Shown piece by piece: positions 50,799 to 60,805 of a stretch of 64,000 bases of DNA. A program made the position numbers and the translations under genes. The notes below the pieces were generated by a model that did no database searches, was not told the origin of the DNA, and worked only from the letters and a program-made list of their open reading frames with translations. The number at the start of each line of letters is the position of its first letter. Positions within the stretch are counted from its first letter, which is position 1. Origin of the DNA: Arenibacterium halophilum (GTDB taxonomy: Bacteria; Pseudomonadota; Alphaproteobacteria; Rhodobacterales; Rhodobacteraceae); the NCBI RefSeq assembly GCF_005938225.1, contig NZ_VCPC01000002.1, positions 806,001 through 870,000 on the forward strand. Direction: 5' to 3'.

Positions 50799-53700
50799 AT
50801 GAGCCAGCGCCTGCCCAAAGGGGGCCGTCTGATCGACCGCTCCACCGAAATGTCGTTTACCTTCAACGGTCAGACGCTGCACGGCTATGCCGGAGACACG
50901 CTGGCCTCGGCTCTGCTGGCCAATGATCGCATGATGGTGGGCCGGTCGTTTAAGTACCACCGCCCGCGTGGCGTGGTCGCCAGCGGCGCGGAAGAGCCCA
51001 ACGCCCTGATCAACATGGGGCAAGGGTCGCGGTTTGAACCCAACCAGCGCGCCACAACGACGGAACTGTTTTCCGGCCTGACCGCACGGTCCCAGAACCA
51101 CTGGCCCTCGCTTGACTTCGACGTGGGCGCGGTCAACGCGCATCTGTCGCGGTTTTTGCCGGCGGGCTTCTACTACAAGATGTTCATCCACCCCCGGTCG
51201 TTCTGGAAACACGTCTACGAACCCTTCATCCGCCAGTCGGCGGGTCTGGGCCAGGCGCCCACGGAACGTGACGCCGACACCTATGAGCACTTCTATGCCT
51301 TCGCCGACGTGCTGGTGATCGGCGGCGGGATTGCCGGGCTGGAAGCTGCGCGGGCTGCGGGCGCTTCGGGTGCAAAGGTGCTCGTGCTGGAGCAGACCGC
51401 CCACTGGGGCGGGCGCGCGCCGGTCGATGGCGGGCATGTGGGCGGCCGCCCGGTCGAGGATTACATCGACAGCCTCGTGGCCGAGTTGCAGGCAATGGAG
51501 AACGTGACCCTGCGCAGCCGCTGCATGGGGGCGGGCGTCTATGACCACGGCTATGTGCTGGGCTATGAACGCCTGAACGATCACCGCCCGGGTCAGGATG
51601 GTCCGCGTCACCGCCTGTGGCGGATCCGCGCGAAACAGATTGTCACCGCGACGGGCGCCATCGAACGGCCGCTGTCCTTTGCGGGCAACGATGTGCCGGG
51701 CGTCATGCTTGCCTCGGCCATGCGCGACTATGTGGTGAACTGGGGCGTGACTCCGGGCCAGCGCGTGGTGGTGGCCACCAACAACGACGACGCCTATCGC
51801 ACGGCGATTGCGTTGAAAAAGGCGGGCGTGGACGTTCTGCGCATTCTGGATGCGCGCGAAACCGGTGGCGGGGCATTGATGAACACAGCCCGCGACATGG
51901 GCATCCGCATCGATTGTGGCCGGGGCATCGGCAAGGTCACCGGCGGCAAGCGCGTGAAAAAGGTGCAAATCTGCGCTCAGGCCGGGGCTGGTGGCGCGCT
52001 TGAGGAGATCGCCTGCGACGCGGTCGCCATGTCGGGCGGCTGGTCTCCGGTCGTACACCTGTGGTCGCATTGCGGCGGCAAGCTGCTGTGGGACGGCGAT
52101 CAGGCGCATTTCCGCCCCGACCCGTCGCGCGCCCCCACCGGGGCCGATGGCAAGCCGTTTGTCACGGTCGCCGGGTCGGCCAACGGGCACCTTGGGCTGG
52201 ACGCGATCCTGCCCGACGCGGGCGAGGCCGGGCGCGTTGCTGCGCAGGCCGCCGGGTTCAAACCCAAACGCGCCGCCGCCGTCGCCGTGGACCCCACGAC
52301 CGAGGCCCCGATGGAACCCGTCTGGATGATGCCTGCGCAGGCACGCCCGGCGCTGCGGGCGAAGGCGTGGCTGGATTACCAGAACGACGTGAAAGTGTCA
52401 GACGTGCGGCTGGCCGCGCAGGAAGGCTATGAAAGCGTCGAACACACCAAGCGGTACACAACGCTTGGTATGGCAACGGATCAGGGAAAGCTTTCCAATA
52501 TCAACGGTCTGGCAACGCTTGCTGATGCATTGGGCGAGGCCATTCCCAACGTCGGCACCACCACGTTCCGCCCGCCCTATACGCCGATCTCGATGGGGTC
52601 GATCGGGGGCGAGGCGCGCGGCGCGGTGTTCCAGCCAGTGCGAGAAACGCCGATGTACGGCTGGCATGATAGCCACGGCGCCGATTGGGAGCCGGTGGGC
52701 CAATGGCGCCGTCCCTATGCCTATGTGCGCCCCGGCGAAACCACCCATGACGCGGTGATGCGCGAGGTGAGGAACGTTCGCGAAGGCGTTGGAATGCTTG
52801 ATGCATCCACGCTGGGCAAGATCGTGGTCAAGGGCCCCGACGCGGGCCGCTTCCTTGACATGCTGTATACCAACATGATGTCGACGCTGAAGCCCGGCAA
52901 ATGCCGTTATGGCCTGATGTGCAGCGAGAACGGCTTTCTGATCGACGATGGTGTGGTTGCCCGGATCGACGAAGATACCTTCCTGTGCCACACCACCACC
53001 GGCGGCGCGGATCGCATCCACGCCCATATGGAGGAATGGCTGCAAACCGAATGGTGGGACTGGCAGGTCTACACCGCGAACATGACCGAACAATACGCCC
53101 AGATCGCGGTTGTCGGCCCCAAGGCGCGGGTGCTGCTGGAAAAACTGGGCGGGATGGACCTGTCGAAAGAGTCGCTTGCTTTCATGGAATGGCGCGACGG
53201 CAAGATCGGCAGCTTCGATGCGCGGGTCTATCGCATCTCGTTCTCGGGCGAGCTGAGCTATGAGATCGCCGTGCCTGCCAGCCAGGGGCAGGCGTTCTGG
53301 GATGCGCTGATGCAGGCGGGGGCCGACCTGGGCGTGATGCCCTATGGCACCGAGGCGCTGCACATCCTGCGCGCCGAGAAGGGGTTCATCATGATCGGCG
53401 ATGAAACCGATGGCACGGTGATCCCGCAGGATCTGGGCCTGAACTGGGCGATCTCGAAGAAGAAAACCGACTACCTGGGCAAGCGAGCGCAATCGCGCGA
53501 TCACATGACCGACCCGACCCGCTGGAAACTGGTGGGGCTGGAAACCGTCGATGGCTCGGTGATCCCCGATGGCGCCTATGCGGTGGCCGAGGGCACCAAC
53601 GCCAACGGTCAACGCAACACCCAGGGTCGCGTCACCTCGACCTATCATTCGCCGACGCTGGGCAAGGGCATCGCCATGGGGCTGGTGCTGAACGGCCCCG

Positions 53701-53810
53701 ACCGCATGGGCGAGGTGATCGATTTCCCCGGCACCGATGGTACGGTCTACAAGGCAAAGATCGTCGATCCGGTGTTCTACGACAAGGACGGAGAAAAGCA
53801 GAATGTTTGA
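50799..53810 (+). CDS. soxA: Sarcosine oxidase subunit alpha (second copy)
   Basis: 1003 aa from ATG 50799. N-terminal ferredoxin-like fold (LHGYAGDTLASALLANDR), Rossmann domain LVIGGGIAGLEAARAAG near residue 171, then YQNDVKVSDVRLAAQEGYESVEHTKRYTTLGMATDQGK, and the GcvT-like C-terminal domain from about residue 620 with RISFSGELSYEIAVPASQGQ. Same architecture as the first copy with many substitutions and about 22 extra residues. It overlaps soxG by 8 nt. Confidence 0.93.
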   Translation: MSQRLPKGGRLIDRSTEMSFTFNGQTLHGYAGDTLASALLANDRMMVGRSFKYHRPRGVVASGAEEPNALINMGQGSRFEPNQRATTTELFSGLTARSQNHWPSLDFDVGAVNAHLSRFLPAGFYYKMFIHPRSFWKHVYEPFIRQSAGLGQAPTERDADTYEHFYAFADVLVIGGGIAGLEAARAAGASGAKVLVLEQTAHWGGRAPVDGGHVGGRPVEDYIDSLVAELQAMENVTLRSRCMGAGVYDHGYVLGYERLNDHRPGQDGPRHRLWRIRAKQIVTATGAIERPLSFAGNDVPGVMLASAMRDYVVNWGVTPGQRVVVATNNDDAYRTAIALKKAGVDVLRILDARETGGGALMNTARDMGIRIDCGRGIGKVTGGKRVKKVQICAQAGAGGALEEIACDAVAMSGGWSPVVHLWSHCGGKLLWDGDQAHFRPDPSRAPTGADGKPFVTVAGSANGHLGLDAILPDAGEAGRVAAQAAGFKPKRAAAVAVDPTTEAPMEPVWMMPAQARPALRAKAWLDYQNDVKVSDVRLAAQEGYESVEHTKRYTTLGMATDQGKLSNINGLATLADALGEAIPNVGTTTFRPPYTPISMGSIGGEARGAVFQPVRETPMYGWHDSHGADWEPVGQWRRPYAYVRPGETTHDAVMREVRNVREGVGMLDASTLGKIVVKGPDAGRFLDMLYTNMMSTLKPGKCRYGLMCSENGFLIDDGVVARIDEDTFLCHTTTGGADRIHAHMEEWLQTEWWDWQVYTANMTEQYAQIAVVGPKARVLLEKLGGMDLSKESLAFMEWRDGKIGSFDARVYRISFSGELSYEIAVPASQGQAFWDALMQAGADLGVMPYGTEALHILRAEKGFIMIGDETDGTVIPQDLGLNWAISKKKTDYLGKRAQSRDHMTDPTRWKLVGLETVDGSVIPDGAYAVAEGTNANGQRNTQGRVTSTYHSPTLGKGIAMGLVLNGPDRMGEVIDFPGTDGTVYKAKIVDPVFYDKDGEKQNV

Positions 53811-54378
53811 CCTTCAAAGCGCATTGGCCAACGCCCGCTTCGACGGGATCGCCCAAATCCGCGAACTGGGCCTGCAAGGCATGATCACCCTGCGCGGCGA
53901 TGTTGCCGCGCCCGTGCTGAAAAAGGCCGCGACTGCCGCATCCGGCACCGCGATGCCGGGGCAGCGCAAGGCGGTGTTCTCTGACACCGGCGGGATGGCG
54001 TGGATGTCGCCGGACGAATTGCTGATCCTGTGCCCCTATGCCGAGGTGACAGACCGGCTGGAGGCGCTGACAGACGCGCTGGCAGGCACCCACGCGCTTG
54101 CCGTCAACGTGTCGGACGCGCGCGCCGTGTTCGAGGTCAGCGGGCCGCACGCGCGCGAGGTGGTGGCGAAACTCTGCCCCGTCGATCTGTCGCCGCAGGC
54201 CTTCTCCCCCGGCGATTTCCGACGCACCCGCATGGCGCAGGTGGCCGCCGCGATCTGGGCCGATGACGACCAGACGCTGCGTATCATCTGTTTCCGCTCG
54301 GTCGCGCGCTATGTCTTTGGCGTGCTGTCGGTGGCGGCGCAAAAAGGTTCGGAAGTAGGGTATTTTCAAGCCGGTTAG
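53803..54378 (+). CDS. soxG: Sarcosine oxidase subunit gamma (second copy)
   Basis: 191 aa from ATG 53803 (GGAGAAAAG upstream). ARAVFEVSGPHAREVVAKLCPVDLSPQAF and a C-terminal RSVARYVFGVLSVAAQ resemble gamma subunits. Low sequence similarity to the first copy outside this core, as expected for the most variable subunit. It ends the second sox operon; sodB follows after 88 nt. Confidence 0.88.
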   Translation: MFDLQSALANARFDGIAQIRELGLQGMITLRGDVAAPVLKKAATAASGTAMPGQRKAVFSDTGGMAWMSPDELLILCPYAEVTDRLEALTDALAGTHALAVNVSDARAVFEVSGPHAREVVAKLCPVDLSPQAFSPGDFRRTRMAQVAAAIWADDDQTLRIICFRSVARYVFGVLSVAAQKGSEVGYFQAG

Positions 54379-54466
54379 CGGCCGTGACCGGGAACGGGGC
54401 TTGACGCCGCCGGGTTCCGCGCTCACTTATCCGGTAACCGATGCAACCATGACAAGGGGGCCCGAA

Positions 54467-55066
54467 ATGGCTTTTGAACTTCCCGATCTTCCCTATGCGC
54501 ACGATGCGCTGGCAAGCGATGGCATGTCCAAGGAAACGCTGGAATATCACCACGATATTCACCACAAGGCCTATGTCGACAACGGCAACAAGCTGATCGC
54601 CGGAACCGAGTGGGACGGCAAATCGCTGGAAGAGATCATCAAGGGCACCTACGACAAATCCGCTGTCGCCCAGTCGGGGATCTTCAACAACATCAGCCAG
54701 CTGTGGAACCACAACCAGTTCTGGGAAATGATGTCGCCGGGCGCGTCGAGCATGCCGGGCGAGCTGGAAAAGGCGCTGACCGACAGCTTCGGCTCGGTCG
54801 ACAAGTTCAAGGAAGAATTCAGCGCCGCCGGTGCCGGCCAGTTCGGCTCGGGCTGGGCCTGGCTGGTCAAGGACACCGATGGCGGCCTGAAGGTCACCAA
54901 GACGGAAAACGGCGTGAACCCGCTGTGCTTCGGCCAGACCGCTCTGCTGGGCTGCGACGTGTGGGAACATTCCTACTACATCGATTTCCGCAACAAGCGC
55001 CCGGCCTACCTGACCAACTTCCTCGACAAGCTGGTGAACTGGGAAAACGTCGCCTCGCGCATGTAA
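54467..55066 (+). CDS. sodB: Superoxide dismutase [Fe/Mn]
   Basis: 199 aa from ATG 54467. Metal ligands in LEYHHDIHHKAYVDN (first His), NHNQFWEMMSP (second His) and GCDVWEHSYYIDFRNKRPAYL (Asp and His). GQFGSGWAWLV is the family core. QTALLGCDVWEHSYY and overall features lean to iron-type SodB, but Fe or Mn use cannot be fixed from sequence. Proximity to an H2O2/superoxide-producing flavoprotein operon may be coincidence. Its terminator is at 55091-55126. Confidence 0.94.
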   Translation: MAFELPDLPYAHDALASDGMSKETLEYHHDIHHKAYVDNGNKLIAGTEWDGKSLEEIIKGTYDKSAVAQSGIFNNISQLWNHNQFWEMMSPGASSMPGELEKALTDSFGSVDKFKEEFSAAGAGQFGSGWAWLVKDTDGGLKVTKTENGVNPLCFGQTALLGCDVWEHSYYIDFRNKRPAYLTNFLDKLVNWENVASRM

Positions 55067-55090
55067 GCGCCGCGACCATCTGACTGTTTC

Positions 55091-55126
55091 AACCGCCGGG
55101 GCCGCGTGTCTCGGCGGTTTTCTTTT
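55091..55126 (+). terminator. Intrinsic terminator of sodB
   Basis: AACCGCCG (55091-55098), 13-nt loop, CGGCGGTT (55112-55119), then TTCTTTT. A perfect 8-bp stem with A-tract and T-run, 25 nt after the stop. Confidence 0.85.
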
Positions 55127-55205
55127 GCGACCGTTACGATTGCGCTGCCTTGACGTGGCCAAGGGCGCGTGTCAGGCAGCCTCGGTAACAACCGGGCAAG
55201 TGCTG

Positions 55206-56141
55206 ATGAGCGATACCAGAAAGGGACTGCTGGCCGCCTTCCTCGGATGCGTGATGTGGGGGCTTTTCCCCATCCTGTTTCGCATGATGGCCCATATCCC
55301 GCCGGTCGAAGTGCTGGCCCATCGCGCAACGTGGTCTTTTCTATTTTTCATGGGTCTATTGGCCCTGCAACGGCGTCTGCCCGCGTTTCGGCATGCCCTG
55401 ACTCACCGTGCGACCCTTGTGCCCCTGGTCTGTGCGATGGTGATGATCTCCTCCAACTGGCTGGTGTTCATCTATGCGACCAGCTCGGGCCAGACGACAC
55501 AGGTCAGTCTTGGCTACTATATCTTTCCTTTGGCCGCCGTGCTGGTTGGGCGGGTTTGGTTCAGCGAACGCCTTGGGTTGGTTCAGGGTGTCGCGGTGGC
55601 GCTGGCGGCGGCGGCGGTGATGACCCTTGCGTTGGCGCAGGGCGCCTTGCCGTGGATTTCGCTGTATCTGGCGATGTCGTTCTGCCTGTACGGGGTGGTC
55701 AAGAAACGGCTCGATTTGGGGCCGGTGCTGTCGGTTGCGGCCGAGGTCGCCCTGTTTCTGCCGGTGGCGCTGGTGATCCTGGCGTCAACCTCACTGTCGG
55801 GTCAGGGGGCGTTTGGCGCCAGCTTGCAAGACAGCGTGCTGCTGGTTGTCGGCGGCGTCATTACAGCCGTTCCCTTGATCCTGTTCAGTTACGCGGCAAG
55901 GCGCGTGCCATTGGGGACGCTCGGGATCCTGCAATACATCAGCCCGTCGATGCATTTTCTATGCGCCACACTGCTGTTTGGCGAGCCCTTCACCACGGCG
56001 CATAAGATCGCCTTCCCAATGATCTGGAGTGCGCTGGTTGTGTTTTCCATCGCAACCCTGCGCCAGGATCGCGTCGCGCGTCGCCTTGCCATGGTGCCAC
56101 CAGCGGTGCCCACCACAGTGAACACCGCTCCGCGCGCCTAG
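55206..56141 (+). CDS. rarD: EamA-family transporter RarD
   Basis: 311 aa from ATG 55206. Ten predicted TM helices in two EamA repeats. KGLLAAFLGCVMWGLFPILFRMMAHIPPVEVLAHRATWSFLF near the start and SLGYYIFPLAAVLVGRVWFSERL are RarD hallmarks. Inner-membrane permease of unclear substrate (first linked to chloramphenicol sensitivity). Its stop codon lies in the loop of a hairpin that is part of a 31-bp tandem duplication. Confidence 0.9.
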   Translation: MSDTRKGLLAAFLGCVMWGLFPILFRMMAHIPPVEVLAHRATWSFLFFMGLLALQRRLPAFRHALTHRATLVPLVCAMVMISSNWLVFIYATSSGQTTQVSLGYYIFPLAAVLVGRVWFSERLGLVQGVAVALAAAAVMTLALAQGALPWISLYLAMSFCLYGVVKKRLDLGPVLSVAAEVALFLPVALVILASTSLSGQGAFGASLQDSVLLVVGGVITAVPLILFSYAARRVPLGTLGILQYISPSMHFLCATLLFGEPFTTAHKIAFPMIWSALVVFSIATLRQDRVARRLAMVPPAVPTTVNTAPRA

Positions 56142-56192
56142 CAGGCGCGCAGAACTTCCATGTTGCGCCTAGCAGGCGCGCAGCTCTTCCAT
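56134..56192. repeat. 31-bp-period tandem duplication across two convergent gene ends
   Basis: GCGCCTAGCAGGCGCGCAG...CTTCCAT occurs at 56134-56161 and 56165-56192 with two differences (AA for CT). Each copy forms a hairpin (GCGCGCC-TAGCA-GGCGCGC in the first). The first contains the rarD stop and the second the stop and last codons of the convergent LOG-family gene; the first copy would also encode a near-duplicate of that gene's C-terminus (MEVLRAC). Confidence 0.8.
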
Positions 56193-56714
56193 CGCGGCTT
56201 CGGGCGTGTCGACCACGCGGAACAGCCCGCGCAGCGAGGCATCGGCAAAGCCCTGGTCGATAACGTGATCCACCAGCGCCAGCAGCGGCTCCCAGTAACC
56301 TTCGGTGTTCAGAACAAGGATCGGCTTGGCGTGCAATTTCAGCTGCGCCCAGGTCAGCACTTCGAAAAATTCATCCAGCGAACCTGCACCGCCCGGCAGC
56401 ACCACAACTGCATCGGCGTTCATGTACATCACCTTCTTGCGCTCGTGCATGGTTTCGGTGACGACATAGCTGGTCAGGTCTTTCTTGCCGACTTCCCAGG
56501 CCACCAGATGCGCCGGGATCACGCCGAACGTGCGCCCGCCCGCGCCCTGCGCCGCGCGCGCCACTTCGCCCATCAGCCCCACGTCGCCCGCGCCATAGAC
56601 CAACTGCCAGTCTGCATGCGCCAGCGCGGTTCCAAGCGCGCGTGCGGCCTCGGTGTAGGCGGGAAGGGCGCCGGGGCGGGATCCGCAATAGACGCAAACG
56701 GATGTCACGGGCAT
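56169..56714 (-). CDS. LOG-family (TIGR00730) nucleoside-monophosphate phosphoribohydrolase
   Basis: 181 aa. VCVYCGSRPGALPAYTEAARALG at the start, LVYGAGDVGLMGEVARAAQGAGG, and the catalytic PGGAGSLDEFFEVLTW (about residues 106-121) match the LOG family, which releases free base from cytokinin- or AMP-type riboside monophosphates. The Gly-Thr usual in PGGxGT is Gly-Ser here. Not a lysine decarboxylase, despite older annotation of this family. Confidence 0.9.
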   Translation of the reverse strand: MPVTSVCVYCGSRPGALPAYTEAARALGTALAHADWQLVYGAGDVGLMGEVARAAQGAGGRTFGVIPAHLVAWEVGKKDLTSYVVTETMHERKKVMYMNADAVVVLPGGAGSLDEFFEVLTWAQLKLHAKPILVLNTEGYWEPLLALVDHVIDQGFADASLRGLFRVVDTPEAAMEELRAC

Positions 56715-56841
56715 GGGCTGACCTTTCGGATAGGGAAATAGGCGATTTGGCGCTTTGACCCCTGATAACGCGGTTGCTAGAGTTGCTCAACTCTGCGGCA
56801 GAGCGGGCAATCGCTCTGTGGCACTCTGGGGAAGGGCAAGG

Positions 56842-58896
56842 ATGGCAAACGGTTCGGGCGCGTTCAGCGTGAAATCACTCGTGGGAATGGCGCTGCTGGT
56901 GGCAGCGGTGATCGCAAGCGGGGTCTACCTTACGGGCGGGGTGTCGGACCTGCCGGTCACGACAACGGCGCAGACCGACACGGGCAAGACTTCGGGCCAG
57001 ACTTTGAGTCAGACGGCGGAACCGCCTGCCACATCATCCCAGCCTCAGCCAGAAGCCCAAGCAACACCCGAGGCCAAGCCAGACGCTCCCGCGCAGGCAG
57101 AGGCAACCCCCGATCCCGCATCGCCAGCGCCCTCTGACGCCGCTGAGGCGACCGATCCAGCGCCGGAACCTGTGGCCCCGATCATCACCTTCACCCGTGT
57201 CGAACCCGATGGCAGCGCGCTGTTCGCCGGGTCGTCCGAGCCGGGCGCGCGTCTGATCTTTTTGTTGGACGGTGTGGAAATCGGCGATGCCATTGCCGGA
57301 ACGGACGGTAAATTCGCACACATGCTGGACATCGGAGCCAGCAATCAGCCCCGCGTTCTGGCTTTGGTGTCCGAACACGAAGGCACGCAGGTGGAGTCAG
57401 ACGATCAACTGATCCTCGCCCCCGTTGCGGCCGAACCTGTCGTCACCGCGCAGGCCGATCCGGCCCCCGAGGCCACGCAACCGGCGCCGTCGCAGCCTGC
57501 TTCGGACCAGCCAGCAGCCGATCAAACGGCCGAGCCCACGCCAGAGCCGCAGGCTGAGCCCACCACCGATCCTGTGCAGACCGCCGAAGCGGAAACGCCA
57601 GGCACGACCGCCGTCGCGCCAGCCTCCACCACAAAGGCCGCCCCGGTGCAGACAGCCCAGGTGGAGCCAACACCAGAGCCGTCACCCTTGGCGCGCATCC
57701 CCGCGACAGAAACGGCCCCTAACCCTGCGCCCGAGGCGACCGCACCGGACACATCGCCTGGTGAAGCAGCGCAAGAGTCGCAGCAGACAGCCAGCACGAC
57801 AGAAGCGGCCGCACCGGCCCCCGAAAGCGCCGAGACCGCTGCCGCGGAGTCGGACACGGCTGCGGGGTCGGCTGAAGACTCGGCCAGGCAGATTGCCGAG
57901 GTATCTGCACAGACGCAGCCCCAGCCAGCGGATGACCCGGCCAGCCCTGCGCCGGTACAATCGGCGCAAGCCGGCGACGCGGTGGCAGCCGCGGGCCAAT
58001 CCGAAGAAACCGCCGATGCAACGCCGGTGGAATCGTCATCCCCGGCGTCGAACCCGGCGGCAGCGCCTTCGACAAACGCCGAACCAGCGCCGCAAACCGC
58101 GACGGCGGATCCGGCCAGCGACGTGCAACAAACATCAGAACCGGTGACCCAGACCGCAGAAAACACGGGCCAAACCGCAGAAGACACGCCCAAAACCGCC
58201 CCCACGAGGCAGGACACGCCCGCGCCAAGCACCACCACTGTCGCCGCCCTTGCCGACGAGCCTGCCAAGGCGCCGGTGCCCCAATCCGCGACGACTTCGG
58301 TGACCCCTGTGGAAACCCGCGCGCCCGCCACGCCGCCAGCCCCCGCCGGGATCGCGGTGATCCGCGCCTCGCGCGACGGAATCGAACTGCTGCAACCGGC
58401 CAGCCCCGACCGCCCCGAAGCAATGGACCAGATTGCGCTCGACACCATCGGCTATTCCGAGGCGGGCGAGGTTGAACTCTCGGGCCGGTCGCAGGGCCTG
58501 TCCACCGTGCGCGTCTACCTTGATAACCGCGCCGTCGCCGATCTGGACGCAGACGATCAGGGCCGCTGGGCCGGTGCGCTGAACGGTGTCGCCCCTGGCA
58601 TCTACACCCTGCGCCTTGACGAACTGGACGCAGGCGGCGATGTGCTCAGCCGCCTTGAAACGCCCTTCAAACGCGAAGCGCCCGAGGTGCTGAACCCGCC
58701 CGCCAGTGAAACCGCGCCCCAGGGTTCGGCCCTGATCCGTGCGGTGACGGTGCAAAAGGGCGATACCCTTTGGGCGATCTCGCGCGAACGCTATGGCGAC
58801 GGCGTGATGTATGTCCGTGTGTTCGAGGCCAACCGAGATGCGATCCGCGACCCCGATCTGATCTATCCCGGGCAGGTTTTTACCATCCCCGAATGA
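56842..58896 (+). CDS. LysM-domain protein with long low-complexity linker
   Basis: 684 aa from ATG 56842. N-terminal TM anchor ([19 protein letters not shown]), then Ala/Pro/Glu/Thr/Gln-rich sequence. An Ig-like block follows at about residues 114-192 ([26 protein letters not shown]), then about 300 further residues of low complexity, then a second Ig-like block ([34 protein letters not shown]). The C-terminal LysM is [49 protein letters not shown]. It probably spans the periplasm to bind peptidoglycan. Confidence 0.85.
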   Translation: MANGSGAFSVKSLVGMALLVAAVIASGVYLTGGVSDLPVTTTAQTDTGKTSGQTLSQTAEPPATSSQPQPEAQATPEAKPDAPAQAEATPDPASPAPSDAAEATDPAPEPVAPIITFTRVEPDGSALFAGSSEPGARLIFLLDGVEIGDAIAGTDGKFAHMLDIGASNQPRVLALVSEHEGTQVESDDQLILAPVAAEPVVTAQADPAPEATQPAPSQPASDQPAADQTAEPTPEPQAEPTTDPVQTAEAETPGTTAVAPASTTKAAPVQTAQVEPTPEPSPLARIPATETAPNPAPEATAPDTSPGEAAQESQQTASTTEAAAPAPESAETAAAESDTAAGSAEDSARQIAEVSAQTQPQPADDPASPAPVQSAQAGDAVAAAGQSEETADATPVESSSPASNPAAAPSTNAEPAPQTATADPASDVQQTSEPVTQTAENTGQTAEDTPKTAPTRQDTPAPSTTTVAALADEPAKAPVPQSATTSVTPVETRAPATPPAPAGIAVIRASRDGIELLQPASPDRPEAMDQIALDTIGYSEAGEVELSGRSQGLSTVRVYLDNRAVADLDADDQGRWAGALNGVAPGIYTLRLDELDAGGDVLSRLETPFKREAPEVLNPPASETAPQGSALIRAVTVQKGDTLWAISRERYGDGVMYVRVFEANRDAIRDPDLIYPGQVFTIPE

Positions 58897-58987
58897 CAGT
58901 GCAGCCGCGCACATTGCAAGGGGCGGTGCTGCACTGGCCTTTGCCGGGCACCCGGCCTATATGGATCGCCCATAGCAAGGCCAGCCG

Positions 58988-60805
58988 ATGACCCAAGCCA
59001 CCGATCCACACGCCCCTTCAGACGAACGCGCCAGCCGGGCCCGCGTGATCCGAAAGGTTGCGCCCTACCTCTGGCCCAAGGACGCGCCCGCCATGCGCAC
59101 CCGCGTGGTGCTGTCGATGGTGCTTCTTGTGGTGGCCAAGCTGATCGCCGTCTACACGCCGATCCTCTACAAGGGGGCGGTCGACACGCTGGCGGGCGAA
59201 GGCGTGCCGCCGGTTGCGCTGGGGGCGATCGGGCTGACGGTGGCCTATGGCGTCGCGCGGATGCTGAACGTGGGCTTTCAGCAGTTGCGCGATGCGGTCT
59301 TTGCCCCGGTGGCGCAACGTGCCCTGCGTCAACTGGCGCTGGAAACCTTTCACCACATCCACCGCCTGTCGATGCGCTATCACATTTCGCGCCGCACCGG
59401 CGGGCTGTCGCGGATCATCGAGCGCGGGGTGAAGGGTGTCGAATTCCTGCTGCGCTTCCTGCTGTTCTCGATCGCGCCGCTGATCCTGGAACTGCTGCTG
59501 GTGGCGATCATCCTGACCGTGCTCTTCGACGCCTGGTATCTTCTGATCGTGGTGGTGACCATCGCCGCCTATGTCTGGTTCACACTGGCCGTCACCGAAT
59601 GGCGCGTACGCCTGCGCAAGCAGATGAACGATCAGGACACCGACGCCAACCAGAAGGCCATCGACAGCCTGCTGAACTATGAAACGGTGAAATATTTCAA
59701 TGCCGAACAGCGCGAAGCCGCCCGTTACGACAACGCGATGAAAGGCTATGAAACCGCCGCCCTGAAGACCGCCTATTCGCTGTCCTTCCTGAACGCCGGG
59801 CAATCGCTTTTCATCACCCTTGGGTTGATCGGAGTCATGTTACTGGCGGCGATTGGCGTGCAGAACGGCACGTTGACGGTGGGCGATTTCGTGATGGTCA
59901 ACGCCTATATGATCCAGATTACCGTGCCACTGAATTTCCTTGGCAGCGTCTACCGCGAAATTCGTCAGGCGTTGGTCGATATGGGCGAAATGTTCGATCT
60001 GCTGGAACAACCGGCCGAAATCACCACGCGCCCCAATGCGAAACCGCTGCAAATCTCGGGCGGCGAAATTGAATTGGACAATGTACAATTCGGATATGAT
60101 CGCAGCCGCGAAATTCTGAAAGGCATCTCTTTTTCGATAAAGCCCGGGCAAAGTGTTGCCATCGTTGGCGCCACTGGATCCGGTAAATCCACGATTGGTC
60201 GCCTGCTGTTCCGCTTCTACGATGTCTGGGACGGCGCGCTGAAAATCGACGGGCAGGATGTGCGCGACCTGACACAGGACAGCCTGCACGCCGCCATAGG
60301 AGTCGTGCCGCAGGACACGGTGCTGTTCAATGACACGATCCGCTACAACATCGCCTATGGCCGCGATGGCGCCAGCCAGGACGACATCGAAAATGCCGCC
60401 CGTGCAGCTCAGATCCACGATTTCATCCAGTCGCTGCCCGAAGGCTATGACACCACAGTGGGCGAGCGCGGGCTGAAGCTCTCGGGCGGCGAGAAGCAAC
60501 GCGTCGGGATCGCCCGAACCCTGTTGAAGGATCCACCGATCCTGCTGCTGGACGAAGCGACCAGCGCGCTCGACAGCGATACCGAACGCGACATCCAGGC
60601 TGCGCTGGATCGCGCCGGGCAGGGGCGCACCGTCATCATGATTGCGCATCGGCTTTCAACCGTGGCCGAGGCAGATCAGATCGTGGTGCTCGAACAAGGT
60701 ACGATCGTCGAAACCGGAACCCATGACGATCTGCTCGCGCGTGGGGGCCGCTACGCCCAGCTCTGGTCGCGTCAGAAAGCGGAAGAGGTCCGCGCTTCGG
60801 CATAA
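58988..60805 (+). CDS. Atm1-type ABC exporter (fused membrane and ATPase domains)
   Basis: 605 aa half-transporter, works as a homodimer. Six-TM domain to about residue 330, with LLNYETVKYFNAEQREAARYD, a signature of the Atm1/HMT1 group that exports glutathione-linked substrates (polysulfide, metal conjugates). ATPase: Walker A IVGATGSGKSTIGR, signature LSGGEKQRVGIARTLL, Walker B ILLLDEATSALD. Substrate is inferred from the subfamily. Its last 34 bp overlap the convergent cold-shock-like gene. Confidence 0.9.
   Translation: MTQATDPHAPSDERASRARVIRKVAPYLWPKDAPAMRTRVVLSMVLLVVAKLIAVYTPILYKGAVDTLAGEGVPPVALGAIGLTVAYGVARMLNVGFQQLRDAVFAPVAQRALRQLALETFHHIHRLSMRYHISRRTGGLSRIIERGVKGVEFLLRFLLFSIAPLILELLLVAIILTVLFDAWYLLIVVVTIAAYVWFTLAVTEWRVRLRKQMNDQDTDANQKAIDSLLNYETVKYFNAEQREAARYDNAMKGYETAALKTAYSLSFLNAGQSLFITLGLIGVMLLAAIGVQNGTLTVGDFVMVNAYMIQITVPLNFLGSVYREIRQALVDMGEMFDLLEQPAEITTRPNAKPLQISGGEIELDNVQFGYDRSREILKGISFSIKPGQSVAIVGATGSGKSTIGRLLFRFYDVWDGALKIDGQDVRDLTQDSLHAAIGVVPQDTVLFNDTIRYNIAYGRDGASQDDIENAARAAQIHDFIQSLPEGYDTTVGERGLKLSGGEKQRVGIARTLLKDPPILLLDEATSALDSDTERDIQAALDRAGQGRTVIMIAHRLSTVAEADQIVVLEQGTIVETGTHDDLLARGGRYAQLWSRQKAEEVRASA

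Noticed and set aside
56169-56714. Lysine decarboxylase annotation for the LOG-family gene
   Set aside because: The PGGxG-x-x-E motif is that of phosphoribohydrolases; the decarboxylase name is a historical misannotation of the family.
57430-58330. Tandem DNA repeats in the LysM linker
   Set aside because: The protein is compositionally repetitive but I see no fixed-period DNA repeat; it is low complexity, not a minisatellite.
57522-58448. 308-aa Ala/Gly/Ser-rich frame antisense to the LysM protein
   Set aside because: Low-complexity mirror of the linker coding sequence, not a separate gene.
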